A stretch of 64,000 bases of DNA from Sulfurovum sp. UBA4779 (lineage in GTDB: Bacteria > Campylobacterota > Campylobacteria > Campylobacterales > Sulfurovaceae): contig DHHF01000008.1 in assembly GCA_002403155.1 (NCBI GenBank), forward strand, positions 248,001 through 312,000, given 5' to 3'. A program made the translations under genes and the position numbers. The notes beneath the pieces are model-generated. The model searched no databases and was not told where the DNA came from. It was given only the letters and a program-made list of their open reading frames with translations. Shown in pieces: positions 42,877-51,109 of the stretch. Position 1 is the stretch's first letter; every line of letters starts with the position of its first letter.

Positions 42877-45138
42877 ATGGACTTTATTAAAATATTGCAA
42901 AAAATCAAAAAACTACAAAGTGCCGATGAGACAGTCATAGGTACATTATATGCTCTGTCAGAAAAAAGCATTCTTGCAGCAATGGCTGTTGCGGTGCTTA
43001 CGGCTGTTTTCCTTTTTTCTTCGCTTTCGTATGCCATCGTGATATGGAGTGTTGTGTTGGGGTGCTTGTTGCTGTATCGGTTGAAAGAGGCATATATTTT
43101 TAAAAACATGCCCCAAACCCATACGATAGAGGTTTGGTCTAAGCGATTTGCCTTGACGGCATTTGCAACGGCTTTTTTGATCTCCTTGCTCGGTTTTGCT
43201 TTTATCCACTACGTGGAAGCGTATTATCAGCTTTTTATCGTAACGGTTCTGGTCGGTATCACGGCTGCTTCAGCGATTTCTTTGTCTGCAGATCCGCGCA
43301 TTGCCATAGGCTATATCACTGTGATCATCTTCCCTCTGATTGCCGCGACATTGGCAGACAGCCATCTGCAAATGCAGGGTATTCTGGTAGCGCTGATTAT
43401 TTTGTATTATTTTTCGCAACTGATGATGATCGTAAGATCATACAAGCAAAGCCTGCAAAATAGAGAACTTCAAGAAAGCAAAATGATGCTCCATGATATT
43501 TTCAAAGAAGCGCCGATGGCCATTTTTTCCTATGATCCGCAATTGCATATCACCAACTATAATCCTCAGTTTCATGCGCTTTTTGGCCAGCATGCAGAAG
43601 AGATGATGGGATTTGATCTCAATTTGCTGCCGGAGAGAAAGCTGTTTGCTGCAATGCAGAAGGCTCTGGAAGGCGATTCTCAAAATTATTCGGGTGCATA
43701 CCCCGTTTCTAAAGACAAGGTGCTTTGGCTTGAGGCAAAATGCTTTCCTTTTAACGGCAACGGGAAGCGGTTGGGAGGTATCGTCATCGTCGATGACAAA
43801 ACCAAAGAACATTTTGCCCTCAAAGAGCTGGTCTATATGGCGCAGCACGATGAGCTGACGGGGCTTTTGAACCGAAGAGGGCTAAAAAACTATATGCAAG
43901 AACTTATAGAAGATAAAAAGCATCATGAATTTTATTCGCTTCTGTTTTATTTGGATTTGGACGACTTTAAGGAAATCAATGATTCGTTGGGGCATAGCGT
44001 GGGTGACCATGTACTAATCGCTATTTCTGAGCGCCTCAAAGCGGCGTTGGAGGAAAAAGATGAAATATTCAGGCTGGGAGGAGATGAATTTGTCGTTGTG
44101 TGTCCCTATGTTTTTGAGGAAAAAGCAAAAACAAAAGAACATGCCGAAGCATATGCAAAAAAAATAAAAGATGCCCTCTTGGATGAGTTTGTCATCAAAG
44201 GTTTTCATTTGCATCTTCAGGCGAGCATAGGCATTATTATTATTAATCCCAAAGAAAACAATATCGAAGAGATCATTCGTCATGCCGATCTTACCATGTA
44301 TCAAGCCAAAAAAGCAAAAAAACATCTTTCTTATTATGATGAAAATCTGGACAAAGCGCAAAAAGTTCTTTTTGTTCTGCAGCATGAGCTTATGGCTGCT
44401 ATCGCTGAAAACCAATTTGAAATTTTCTTCCAGCCTATCGTTACCATCAAAGAGGATAGGCTGGTCGGAGCCGAAACGCTTATACGTTGGGATCACCCTA
44501 CAAAAGGACTGCTCGCGCCTGCTGATTTTATCCCGTTGGCCATCAAGGCAGGGCTGCTTGGAGAAATTACATGGTGGATGGTGGATGCTTTATGTCAAAC
44601 CATAGTAAAATGGAAACAAGAAAAACAGTGGAATATTTCTTATGTTTCTCTCAATATCAATGCCAGACAACTGCTCGAAGAAGACTTTGCTCAGCTTTTT
44701 TTAAAAAAACTCGAAACTTTTGGTATAGAACCGCAAATGATCATGCTTGAGATTACGGAGCGTTCTTTGATAGACAATTTCGAATACGCACAAAGTGTCA
44801 TCAATGCCCTTCGAAAGCATGGAGTGAGATGTGCCATCGATGATTTTGGGGCAGGATACTCTTCTCTTTCTTATTTGAAGAAGCTTTCATTCGATACGCT
44901 CAAAATCGACAAAGAATTTATCAAAGATATTGTAGACAATCCAAAAGAGGCCCATTTGGTAAGTGCGATACTGGACATTGGAAAAGAGTTTGGCTATAAA
45001 ATGATAGTGGTGGGCGTAGAAAACGAAGCCCAAAAAAGAGAGCTTTTAAAGCTGGATGAGCGGCTGCTTTATCAAGGATTTTATTTGAGCGAGCCGATGC
45101 AGTTGGACCAATTTACACAGAGGTATCTTTCTGCATAA
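42877..45138 (+). CDS. Membrane PAS-GGDEF-EAL cyclic-di-GMP protein
   Basis: A 753-residue protein: five to six N-terminal membrane helices (about 30-195), a PAS domain (about 205-325), GGDEF (about 335-485; RLGGDEFVVV intact) and EAL (about 500-745). The EAL motif reads AETLIRW, and the loop-6 DDFGAGYSSLSYLK, NINARQL, EITERS and QGFYLSEPM motifs are present. The usual AEGVE reads VVGVE, so phosphodiesterase activity is uncertain. It makes and/or degrades cyclic-di-GMP in response to a membrane or PAS signal. Monocistronic. Confidence 0.92.
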   Translation: MDFIKILQKIKKLQSADETVIGTLYALSEKSILAAMAVAVLTAVFLFSSLSYAIVIWSVVLGCLLLYRLKEAYIFKNMPQTHTIEVWSKRFALTAFATAFLISLLGFAFIHYVEAYYQLFIVTVLVGITAASAISLSADPRIAIGYITVIIFPLIAATLADSHLQMQGILVALIILYYFSQLMMIVRSYKQSLQNRELQESKMMLHDIFKEAPMAIFSYDPQLHITNYNPQFHALFGQHAEEMMGFDLNLLPERKLFAAMQKALEGDSQNYSGAYPVSKDKVLWLEAKCFPFNGNGKRLGGIVIVDDKTKEHFALKELVYMAQHDELTGLLNRRGLKNYMQELIEDKKHHEFYSLLFYLDLDDFKEINDSLGHSVGDHVLIAISERLKAALEEKDEIFRLGGDEFVVVCPYVFEEKAKTKEHAEAYAKKIKDALLDEFVIKGFHLHLQASIGIIIINPKENNIEEIIRHADLTMYQAKKAKKHLSYYDENLDKAQKVLFVLQHELMAAIAENQFEIFFQPIVTIKEDRLVGAETLIRWDHPTKGLLAPADFIPLAIKAGLLGEITWWMVDALCQTIVKWKQEKQWNISYVSLNINARQLLEEDFAQLFLKKLETFGIEPQMIMLEITERSLIDNFEYAQSVINALRKHGVRCAIDDFGAGYSSLSYLKKLSFDTLKIDKEFIKDIVDNPKEAHLVSAILDIGKEFGYKMIVVGVENEAQKRELLKLDERLLYQGFYLSEPMQLDQFTQRYLSA

Positions 45139-45177
45139 ATACCTTGTTTGATCAATACAGTTTTGCCGGATTTTGCT

Positions 45178-45498
45178 TTATTTCTCATAGCTTTTAGCTT
45201 GCGTAGTGCTTTCATTTTGTTTTAAATGGATAGCTGCTTTTGCCATCAAATGCGCGCTGATGGGAGCGGTTATAAACAAAAAAAGTGTGATAAGAACCTC
45301 ATGCAGGCTTATTTCGTCTTTTGCCACAAAAAAGAAACTGCTCGAAGCAACCAAAATGGAGCCCACACCTAACGTAGTGGCTTTTGTAGGGCCATGAAGC
45401 CTTGTAAAAAAATCAGGCAGTTTTACAAGGCCGATAGACCCTACCAGCGTAAAAAAAGCACCGTTTGCAACAAGCAAAGCTATGATGATTTCAAACAT
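45178..45498 (-). CDS. mrpG: Mrp antiporter subunit G
   Basis: A 106-residue membrane protein with three helices and the MnhG motif LPDFFTRLHGPTKATTLGVGSIL. Last gene of the mrp operon (AB-C-D-E-F-G), nine bases after mrpF. Mrp complexes exchange Na+ (or K+) for H+ at the inner membrane and aid pH and sodium homeostasis. Confidence 0.93.
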   Translation of the reverse strand: MFEIIIALLVANGAFFTLVGSIGLVKLPDFFTRLHGPTKATTLGVGSILVASSSFFFVAKDEISLHEVLITLFLFITAPISAHLMAKAAIHLKQNESTTQAKSYEK

Positions 45499-45507
45499 TT
45501 TTTCTCC

Positions 45508-45777
45508 TTACTCTATAATATCGCCGCGAAGCAAATATTTGCTAAGCGCAACGGTGCCTACAAACCCCATTACCGCGATCAGCAAGGCCGCTTCAAAATA
45601 TAATGTACTTTCAAGATAAATCCCCAAAAGTATCAGTATCGCGATCGAATTAATGTACAGCGTATCAAGCGCCAAAATCCTGTCGGGCATACTCGGGCCT
45701 GCTATCAGCCTGTAAACGTTTAAAAAAAGTGCTACAACTATCATACCGATAGCTAAGGAAAGTATGGTTTCTAGCAT
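45508..45777 (-). CDS. mrpF: Mrp antiporter subunit F
   Basis: An 89-residue protein with three membrane helices and the MnhF signature RLIAGPSMPDRILALDTLYIN. Its start overlaps mrpE by 7 bases. Confidence 0.93.
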   Translation of the reverse strand: MLETILSLAIGMIVVALFLNVYRLIAGPSMPDRILALDTLYINSIAILILLGIYLESTLYFEAALLIAVMGFVGTVALSKYLLRGDIIE

Positions 45778-46271
45778 GGTTTAAATACCTCCATTAACGG
45801 TTTTTCATATCTTGTTTTTATTTCATTAATTGCCTGGTCAATATCCTCTATGCTAAGGCCATGAATCACAAGATTGGTTTTATCTTCGCTCAAATCACAG
45901 CTTACCGTGCCGGGCGTAAGCGAAATGGTGCTGGCCAGCAAACTGATACCAAGCGGATGCTTTATGTCAAGAGGAAGATCAAAAAAAGCGGGTTTTAGAT
46001 TTTTGTTGGGACCCAGTATCAATTTGGAAACCGTAATATTTGCTATCAGTATGTCATACAGTACGATACCGACAAATTTTAAAAAGAGCAAAGGGTGTTT
46101 CATACAAACTTCTTCAGGCCAAAAAGCGGAGGTAAACCACGGGATCAAAATTGCTAAAATCATGCCCAAAATCATATGGCCCGTGCTTGTTGTATTGTTA
46201 AGCAAAAGCCATACAAAGACAAGCGCAATACTCAAAAGAGGGTGAGGCAGTATGGTTTTAAATTTTTTCAT
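45771..46271 (-). CDS. mrpE: Mrp antiporter subunit E
   Basis: A 166-residue protein with two N-terminal membrane segments and the MnhE core VLYDILIANITVSKLIL, then SLTPGTVSCDLSEDKTNLVIHGL. It is one base after mrpD and overlaps mrpF. Confidence 0.92.
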   Translation of the reverse strand: MKKFKTILPHPLLSIALVFVWLLLNNTTSTGHMILGMILAILIPWFTSAFWPEEVCMKHPLLFLKFVGIVLYDILIANITVSKLILGPNKNLKPAFFDLPLDIKHPLGISLLASTISLTPGTVSCDLSEDKTNLVIHGLSIEDIDQAINEIKTRYEKPLMEVFKPC

Positions 46272-46272
46272 A

Positions 46273-47787
46273 TCAGTGTGCCCCTTTGGATCTGTTTAGA
46301 ACAGCATCGAGATAGGCATGCGTGTCAAACATCATTTCTGCCGTATGTTGGGTAAATTCGGTAAGCGGATTGGCAAAAATAACCATCAGCGGGGCAAATG
46401 CAAGCAAGAATACTATAGGGTATAAATCGTTGTTTGTTACATTGGCCTTAAGCGGTTCTACCGAATTTTCCGTATCGTAAAACAGTTGAGAACCGGTTTG
46501 TGCAAGCGTGATAATCACAAGCAAACTGCTTAATAAAATCACAGCAAAAATCATCCCTTGCTGCTGATGATTGATGGCTGCAAAAAGTATCATTGTTTTT
46601 CCGAAAAACCCTGAAAGAGGCGGCAAAGATGCAACGGCGATGGCAAATACAAAAAACAGTGTACCGATCAGTACGCCTTTTTCAAAAAAAGGGGCTTTGA
46701 TAAGCTTTCCGCCTATTTTTCCCCTAGAGCGCACAATGACATCGGCAAGCAAGAAAAAACCGCCCGCCATCAGTGTCGAATGGATCATATAATAAATGGT
46801 ACCGCTCATTGCATCAACACTGTGCATAGCTAGGGAGATAAGAAGCGTAGAAACTGAAACAAGCACCAAATAAGCAATTTGGGTTTTGAGCTCTTTGGAA
46901 CTCATGACGCCAAATGTTGCCAAAATAAGCGTCATAAGGCCGCCATATAAAAGCCAGGGGGTGTAGTAGTTTGCAAGCCCGCCGGCATTGTCTCCAAAAA
47001 TTGTGCCATGCACTCTTATGATGGCATAAATTCCGACTTTGGTCATAATGGCAAAAAGCGCCGCAACGGGGGCTGAAGTTTTGCTATAAGCGTTTGGCAG
47101 CCAAAGATAGAGGGGAAATGCAGCTGCTTTTAGCCCAAAAACGACCAAAAGCAAAAGGCCTGCAGCCGCAATAACACTGATGTCTTCATTTGGCAGCATG
47201 GATATTTTATGTGCCAAATCTGCTATGTTGAGCGTACCCGTAATCCCGTACAGTGTGCCGACTGCAAACAAAAACAGACTTGAGCCTGCAAGGTTGATAA
47301 TCACATAATGCAGCCCGGCTTTTGTTCTGCCGTTTCCTTTTCCGTGAAGCAGCAAACTGTATGAAGCCAGAAGCAAAATCTCGAAAAAAACAAATAAGTT
47401 AAAAAGATCTCCTGTTAAAAAAGCGCCGTTTAGGCCAAACAGCTGCAGCTGGAAAAGTACATGAAAATGAGCGCCTTTTTTGTCCGTATCGCTGATGATG
47501 GCATACCATAGAGCGCCAAAAGCCAAAAGCGATGTGGCAATGACCATTAAAATCGAGAGCCTGTCAAGAACCAACACGATCCCGTAAGGGGCTTCCCAGC
47601 CTCCTATCGCATAAACAATGTAGTGATGTTGCAGTACTTGAAGCAATGCCGACAAAGAGACGGCAAACAAAAGTATCAAAGAGGCTACCGAGAGAATCCT
47701 TTGATTGTTTATCCCGTAATTTTTTATAAGAAGCAGCATAAATCCGGCTAAAAGAGGGGTTAAAATAGGCAAAATGGCACTATGCAT
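46273..47787 (-). CDS. mrpD: Mrp antiporter subunit D
   Basis: A 504-residue, 14-helix protein homologous to NADH dehydrogenase subunit N/M: GDLFNLFVFFEILLLASYSLLL, and PLYLWLPNAYSKTSAPVAALF with the conserved lysines and histidine region of proton-conducting subunits. It is directly adjacent to mrpC. Confidence 0.94.
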   Translation of the reverse strand: MHSAILPILTPLLAGFMLLLIKNYGINNQRILSVASLILLFAVSLSALLQVLQHHYIVYAIGGWEAPYGIVLVLDRLSILMVIATSLLAFGALWYAIISDTDKKGAHFHVLFQLQLFGLNGAFLTGDLFNLFVFFEILLLASYSLLLHGKGNGRTKAGLHYVIINLAGSSLFLFAVGTLYGITGTLNIADLAHKISMLPNEDISVIAAAGLLLLVVFGLKAAAFPLYLWLPNAYSKTSAPVAALFAIMTKVGIYAIIRVHGTIFGDNAGGLANYYTPWLLYGGLMTLILATFGVMSSKELKTQIAYLVLVSVSTLLISLAMHSVDAMSGTIYYMIHSTLMAGGFFLLADVIVRSRGKIGGKLIKAPFFEKGVLIGTLFFVFAIAVASLPPLSGFFGKTMILFAAINHQQQGMIFAVILLSSLLVIITLAQTGSQLFYDTENSVEPLKANVTNNDLYPIVFLLAFAPLMVIFANPLTEFTQHTAEMMFDTHAYLDAVLNRSKGAH

Positions 47788-48132
47788 TTATCGTTCCCTC
47801 CTTTTTTTTGTGTGCATTCCATCTATATGGTCATTGCCTAATTTGCTGTAAGCCTTTAAAGAAAGCGCGATAACAAATGCCGTCATGGCAAACCCGATGA
47901 CAATGGCAGTCAAAACCAGTGCTTGCGGAAGGGGATCGGTGTAGGCATTTTCGTTATCGCCTAAAATAGCAGCTTTATCGATATGGAGCCTTCCCATAGC
48001 GAATAAGAAAAGATTTACCCCATAAGAGAGCAGGGTCAGCCCCAATACGACGGGGTAAGTTCTGGTTTGGAGTATCAAAAATATACCGGCCGAGGTTAAA
48101 ACGGCGATCATTAAAGCAAGTATTATTTCCAT
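47788..48132 (-). CDS. mrpC: Mrp antiporter subunit C
   Basis: A 114-residue NuoK-like protein with three helices: LTLLSYGVNLFLFAMG, and DPLPQALVLTAIVIGFAMTAFV. It overlaps the mrpAB stop by 10 bases. Confidence 0.94.
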   Translation of the reverse strand: MEIILALMIAVLTSAGIFLILQTRTYPVVLGLTLLSYGVNLFLFAMGRLHIDKAAILGDNENAYTDPLPQALVLTAIVIGFAMTAFVIALSLKAYSKLGNDHIDGMHTKKRRER

Positions 48133-50960
48133 GTGTTTTGATCCTCTTTGGAGTTTTTCTTGGGGCTTCTGTGCGAATTAAGGCTGAGTTTTCCCAATTG
48201 CACAAGTATCATGACCGTTGTGCCTACAACGACCAAAAAGACACCCAAATCAAAAGCAATGGCACTGGCAATTTCAAATTCTCCCACCATAGGCCAATCA
48301 AGATGCGTAAATGCAGAAGTTAAAAAAGGATATCCAATCACCATGGAAACAAGTCCTGTTACGGTAGCTATCAAGAGTCCGTAAGCAAGCAAATTGTGCG
48401 TACTGAAAGGAATCCTTTTTCGCGTCCAGGCGATGCCGTTTGCCAGATATTGAACAACAAGGGCGACTGAGACAATCAATCCGGCTATAAATCCTCCGCC
48501 GGGAAGATTGTGTCCTCTTAAAAATATATAGATGCCGACCATGAGCATCAAAGGAAGCAGCACTCTTGCAAGCGTTTGAAGTATGAGCGGATAGATATCC
48601 GTCGACCACAAAGAGCCGTGTGTATCTTTTGAAGGCGCATAGAGCTTTAGCCCCTGAAGCATCGCAAATATGCCAAGACCGGCAATGGCCAATACGGTAA
48701 TCTCTCCTAGCGTGTCAAACCCTCTAAAGTCAACCAAGATAACATTGACAACATTTGTTCCGCCCCCGCCGGTAAGCGCATTTTCCAGAAAATATGATGA
48801 AATCGTATCATAATCTCTGCTGAGTACCGCTAAAGTCAGTATGAAAACACCTGCTCCGCCAAAGAGGGCAAGCAAAATATTTTTTATCATTTTGGTTTTA
48901 GGCAGCTCTTTTGGCGTATGCTGCGGAAGATAGTAGAGTGCCAGCAATATCAATATCATCGTCACCACTTCAACGCTCAGTTGGGTTAAGGCCAGATCGG
49001 GTGCCGAAAATTTGATAAAGAGTAATGATACGATCAGGCCTACAATGCCGATGATAATAAGCGAAACCAATCTGTTTGCGTGCATTGCGGCGGTTGCAAT
49101 GGCTCCAATGATTAAAATAAAAGTCATAATGATTGTCATCAAATCAACATTTAAAAAATTTCTTTCGCCTAGCATCGGTGAATTTCCGTAGGCAAATCCG
49201 ACAATCCCCGCCAAAAAAGATACGCTTAAAAACCATACAAGCATCGTTTGCAAAGATTCTTTGTGCAGCATCGAAGCAAAAAAATCGGCGATACGATAGA
49301 GGGCATGAAGTGTTTTGTTGTAAGGAATTCTCGCATCTATGTGCGATAGGTTTTTTTCATACCATTCAAACAATTTTTGCCTTTTGTAGTAGATAAAGAT
49401 TCCGCCGAAAAATGCCATGAAACTCATCATCAAAGGCAGGGTAAAACCATGCCAGAGGGCAAGAGAGTATTCGGGGGGAGAAGTTTGAAGCGATCCTGTT
49501 ACGGCAACGGCCAATAGCGGGGCTACGGTAATCATGGGAAGCGTTCCGACCGCAAAGCAGGCAACTACAAGCAAATCAACGGGTATTTTCATGAAAACAG
49601 GAGGTTCATGAGGGACTTTCGGCAGTGTTTTCATTTTGCCGTTAAAAAATACACTATGGATAAATCTGATCGAATAGGCAACGGCAAATGCTCCGGCCAA
49701 TGTAGCAAATATAGGCGATAAAAAATTTAAAAGCGTTTCATCGATAAGCGTTCTTTCAAAAAACATCTCTTTGCTCAAAAAGCCGTTTAAAAGAGGAACG
49801 CCGGCCATGGCCGATGCAGCGATCATGGCCAGTGTCGCCGTATGGGGCATATACGTCCACAATCCCCCCAGCCGCCTCATATCTCTGGTGCCGGTTTCAT
49901 GATCTATGATGCCTGCCACCATAAAAAGTGATGCTTTAAATGTGGCATGATTGATGATGTGAAAAATGGCTGCCACGGTAGCCAACGGGGTAGAGAAACC
50001 AAAAAGCAGCGTGATAAGGCCCAAATGGCTGATCGTAGAATAGGCCAAAAGCCCTTTGAGATCGTGTTTAAACAAAGCGGTAAAAGAGCCCAGCAGCAGC
50101 GTAATCATCCCTGCGCTTGAGACAAGGATAATCCACTCTTCCGTACCGCTAAGGGCAGGATAAAGCCTTGATAGCAAAAATATCCCCGCTTTGACCATAG
50201 TCGCCGAGTGAAGATAGGCCGATACCGGAGTCGGCGCTGCCATCGCATGGGGTAGCCAAAAATGAAAAGGAAACTGGGCTGATTTGGTAAAGACTCCCAG
50301 CAGTATAAGCAAGATAACAGGAGTATATAGCGAATGTGATCTAACGGCATCTCCGCTTACAAGAATATCGCTCAAGTTATAGCTTCCGACGATATGTCCA
50401 AGCAGCAATATCCCGGCAAGCAGTGCAAGCCCGCCCGCCCCCGTCACAGTCAATGCTATTTTTGCACCATCCCTTCCTTGGGGAGTGTGCTGCCAATAGC
50501 TAATCAGCAAAAATGAACTAAGCGAAGTGAGCTCCCAAAACACGGTAAGCTGAAGCAGATTTTCTGACAATACGATACCGAGCATCGAACCCATAAAAAG
50601 CAAAAGATAGGAGTAAAATCTGCCCATGCTGTCACGCGAAGAGATATAGTACCGTGCATATACAATCACAAGCAAACCGATGATCAAAATCAGATAGGCA
50701 AAAAGAAGTCCCAGCCCATCCAGCCTAAAGGCAAAATCCAGTCCGATGGAAGGTATCCAGCGCCACGATTGAATGAGCGTTTGTTTTTCAAAAGGAAAAT
50801 AGGCCAAACTTGATAAAATAGCCAGAGAGGATAGCGCAAAAATGCCTGCGCCCCAAGCGCTTGCAATTCTATCCTTTTTTGAAAGAAGCGCTACGGCTGC
50901 TGCCCCTGCAAAAGGAAGCAGTACGATGAGTGGTAAACCTATTGCTTGAAATAAATAAAT
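48123..50960 (-). CDS. mrpA: Mrp antiporter fused subunits A and B, no canonical start
   Basis: A MrpA-MrpB fusion of about 945 residues. The A part (NuoL-like) has LTVFWELTSLSSFLLISYW and PFHFWLPHAMAAPTPVSAYLHSATMVKAGIF; the B part (about 760-945) has LRGHNLPGGGFIAGLIVS (MnhB). The first usual start codon (TTG 50807) would cut off the first membrane helix. The frame remains open upstream to about 50978 and encodes a MrpA-like helix (IGLPLIVLLPFAGAAAVALLS). AAAGGAG at 50967-50973 points to an ATT codon at 50960 as initiator. No ATG, GTG or TTG is present in between. First gene of the operon, 146 bases after valS. Confidence 0.88.
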   Translation of the reverse strand: MYLFQAIGLPLIVLLPFAGAAAVALLSKKDRIASAWGAGIFALSSLAILSSLAYFPFEKQTLIQSWRWIPSIGLDFAFRLDGLGLLFAYLILIIGLLVIVYARYYISSRDSMGRFYSYLLLFMGSMLGIVLSENLLQLTVFWELTSLSSFLLISYWQHTPQGRDGAKIALTVTGAGGLALLAGILLLGHIVGSYNLSDILVSGDAVRSHSLYTPVILLILLGVFTKSAQFPFHFWLPHAMAAPTPVSAYLHSATMVKAGIFLLSRLYPALSGTEEWIILVSSAGMITLLLGSFTALFKHDLKGLLAYSTISHLGLITLLFGFSTPLATVAAIFHIINHATFKASLFMVAGIIDHETGTRDMRRLGGLWTYMPHTATLAMIAASAMAGVPLLNGFLSKEMFFERTLIDETLLNFLSPIFATLAGAFAVAYSIRFIHSVFFNGKMKTLPKVPHEPPVFMKIPVDLLVVACFAVGTLPMITVAPLLAVAVTGSLQTSPPEYSLALWHGFTLPLMMSFMAFFGGIFIYYKRQKLFEWYEKNLSHIDARIPYNKTLHALYRIADFFASMLHKESLQTMLVWFLSVSFLAGIVGFAYGNSPMLGERNFLNVDLMTIIMTFILIIGAIATAAMHANRLVSLIIIGIVGLIVSLLFIKFSAPDLALTQLSVEVVTMILILLALYYLPQHTPKELPKTKMIKNILLALFGGAGVFILTLAVLSRDYDTISSYFLENALTGGGGTNVVNVILVDFRGFDTLGEITVLAIAGLGIFAMLQGLKLYAPSKDTHGSLWSTDIYPLILQTLARVLLPLMLMVGIYIFLRGHNLPGGGFIAGLIVSVALVVQYLANGIAWTRKRIPFSTHNLLAYGLLIATVTGLVSMVIGYPFLTSAFTHLDWPMVGEFEIASAIAFDLGVFLVVVGTTVMILVQLGKLSLNSHRSPKKNSKEDQNTWK

Positions 50961-51010
50961 AACAGACTCCTTTTTTCTAAGTGTTTAAAATGACGGTATG
51001 CAATCTTGGA

Positions 51011-51109
51011 TCAAAAAACATTTTTTCCCTTTTTGTCCTGTGATATGCGACTTTTTCGGTTTTTACCGTCCTTTTTCACAGGAAGCACATGATAGGTTTT
51101 ATGTATCAT
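51011..51109 (-). CDS. Small ORF overlapping the valS stop
   Basis: ATGA overlap with the valS stop opens a 32-residue frame, MIHKTYHVLPVKKDGKNRKS and basic residues ending KNVF. The start recalls the first strand of DUF2188 proteins (HVVP..), but the rest does not. It lies in the valS-mrp gap. Translation coupling is possible; evidence is weak. Confidence 0.25.
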   Translation of the reverse strand: MIHKTYHVLPVKKDGKNRKSRISQDKKGKNVF

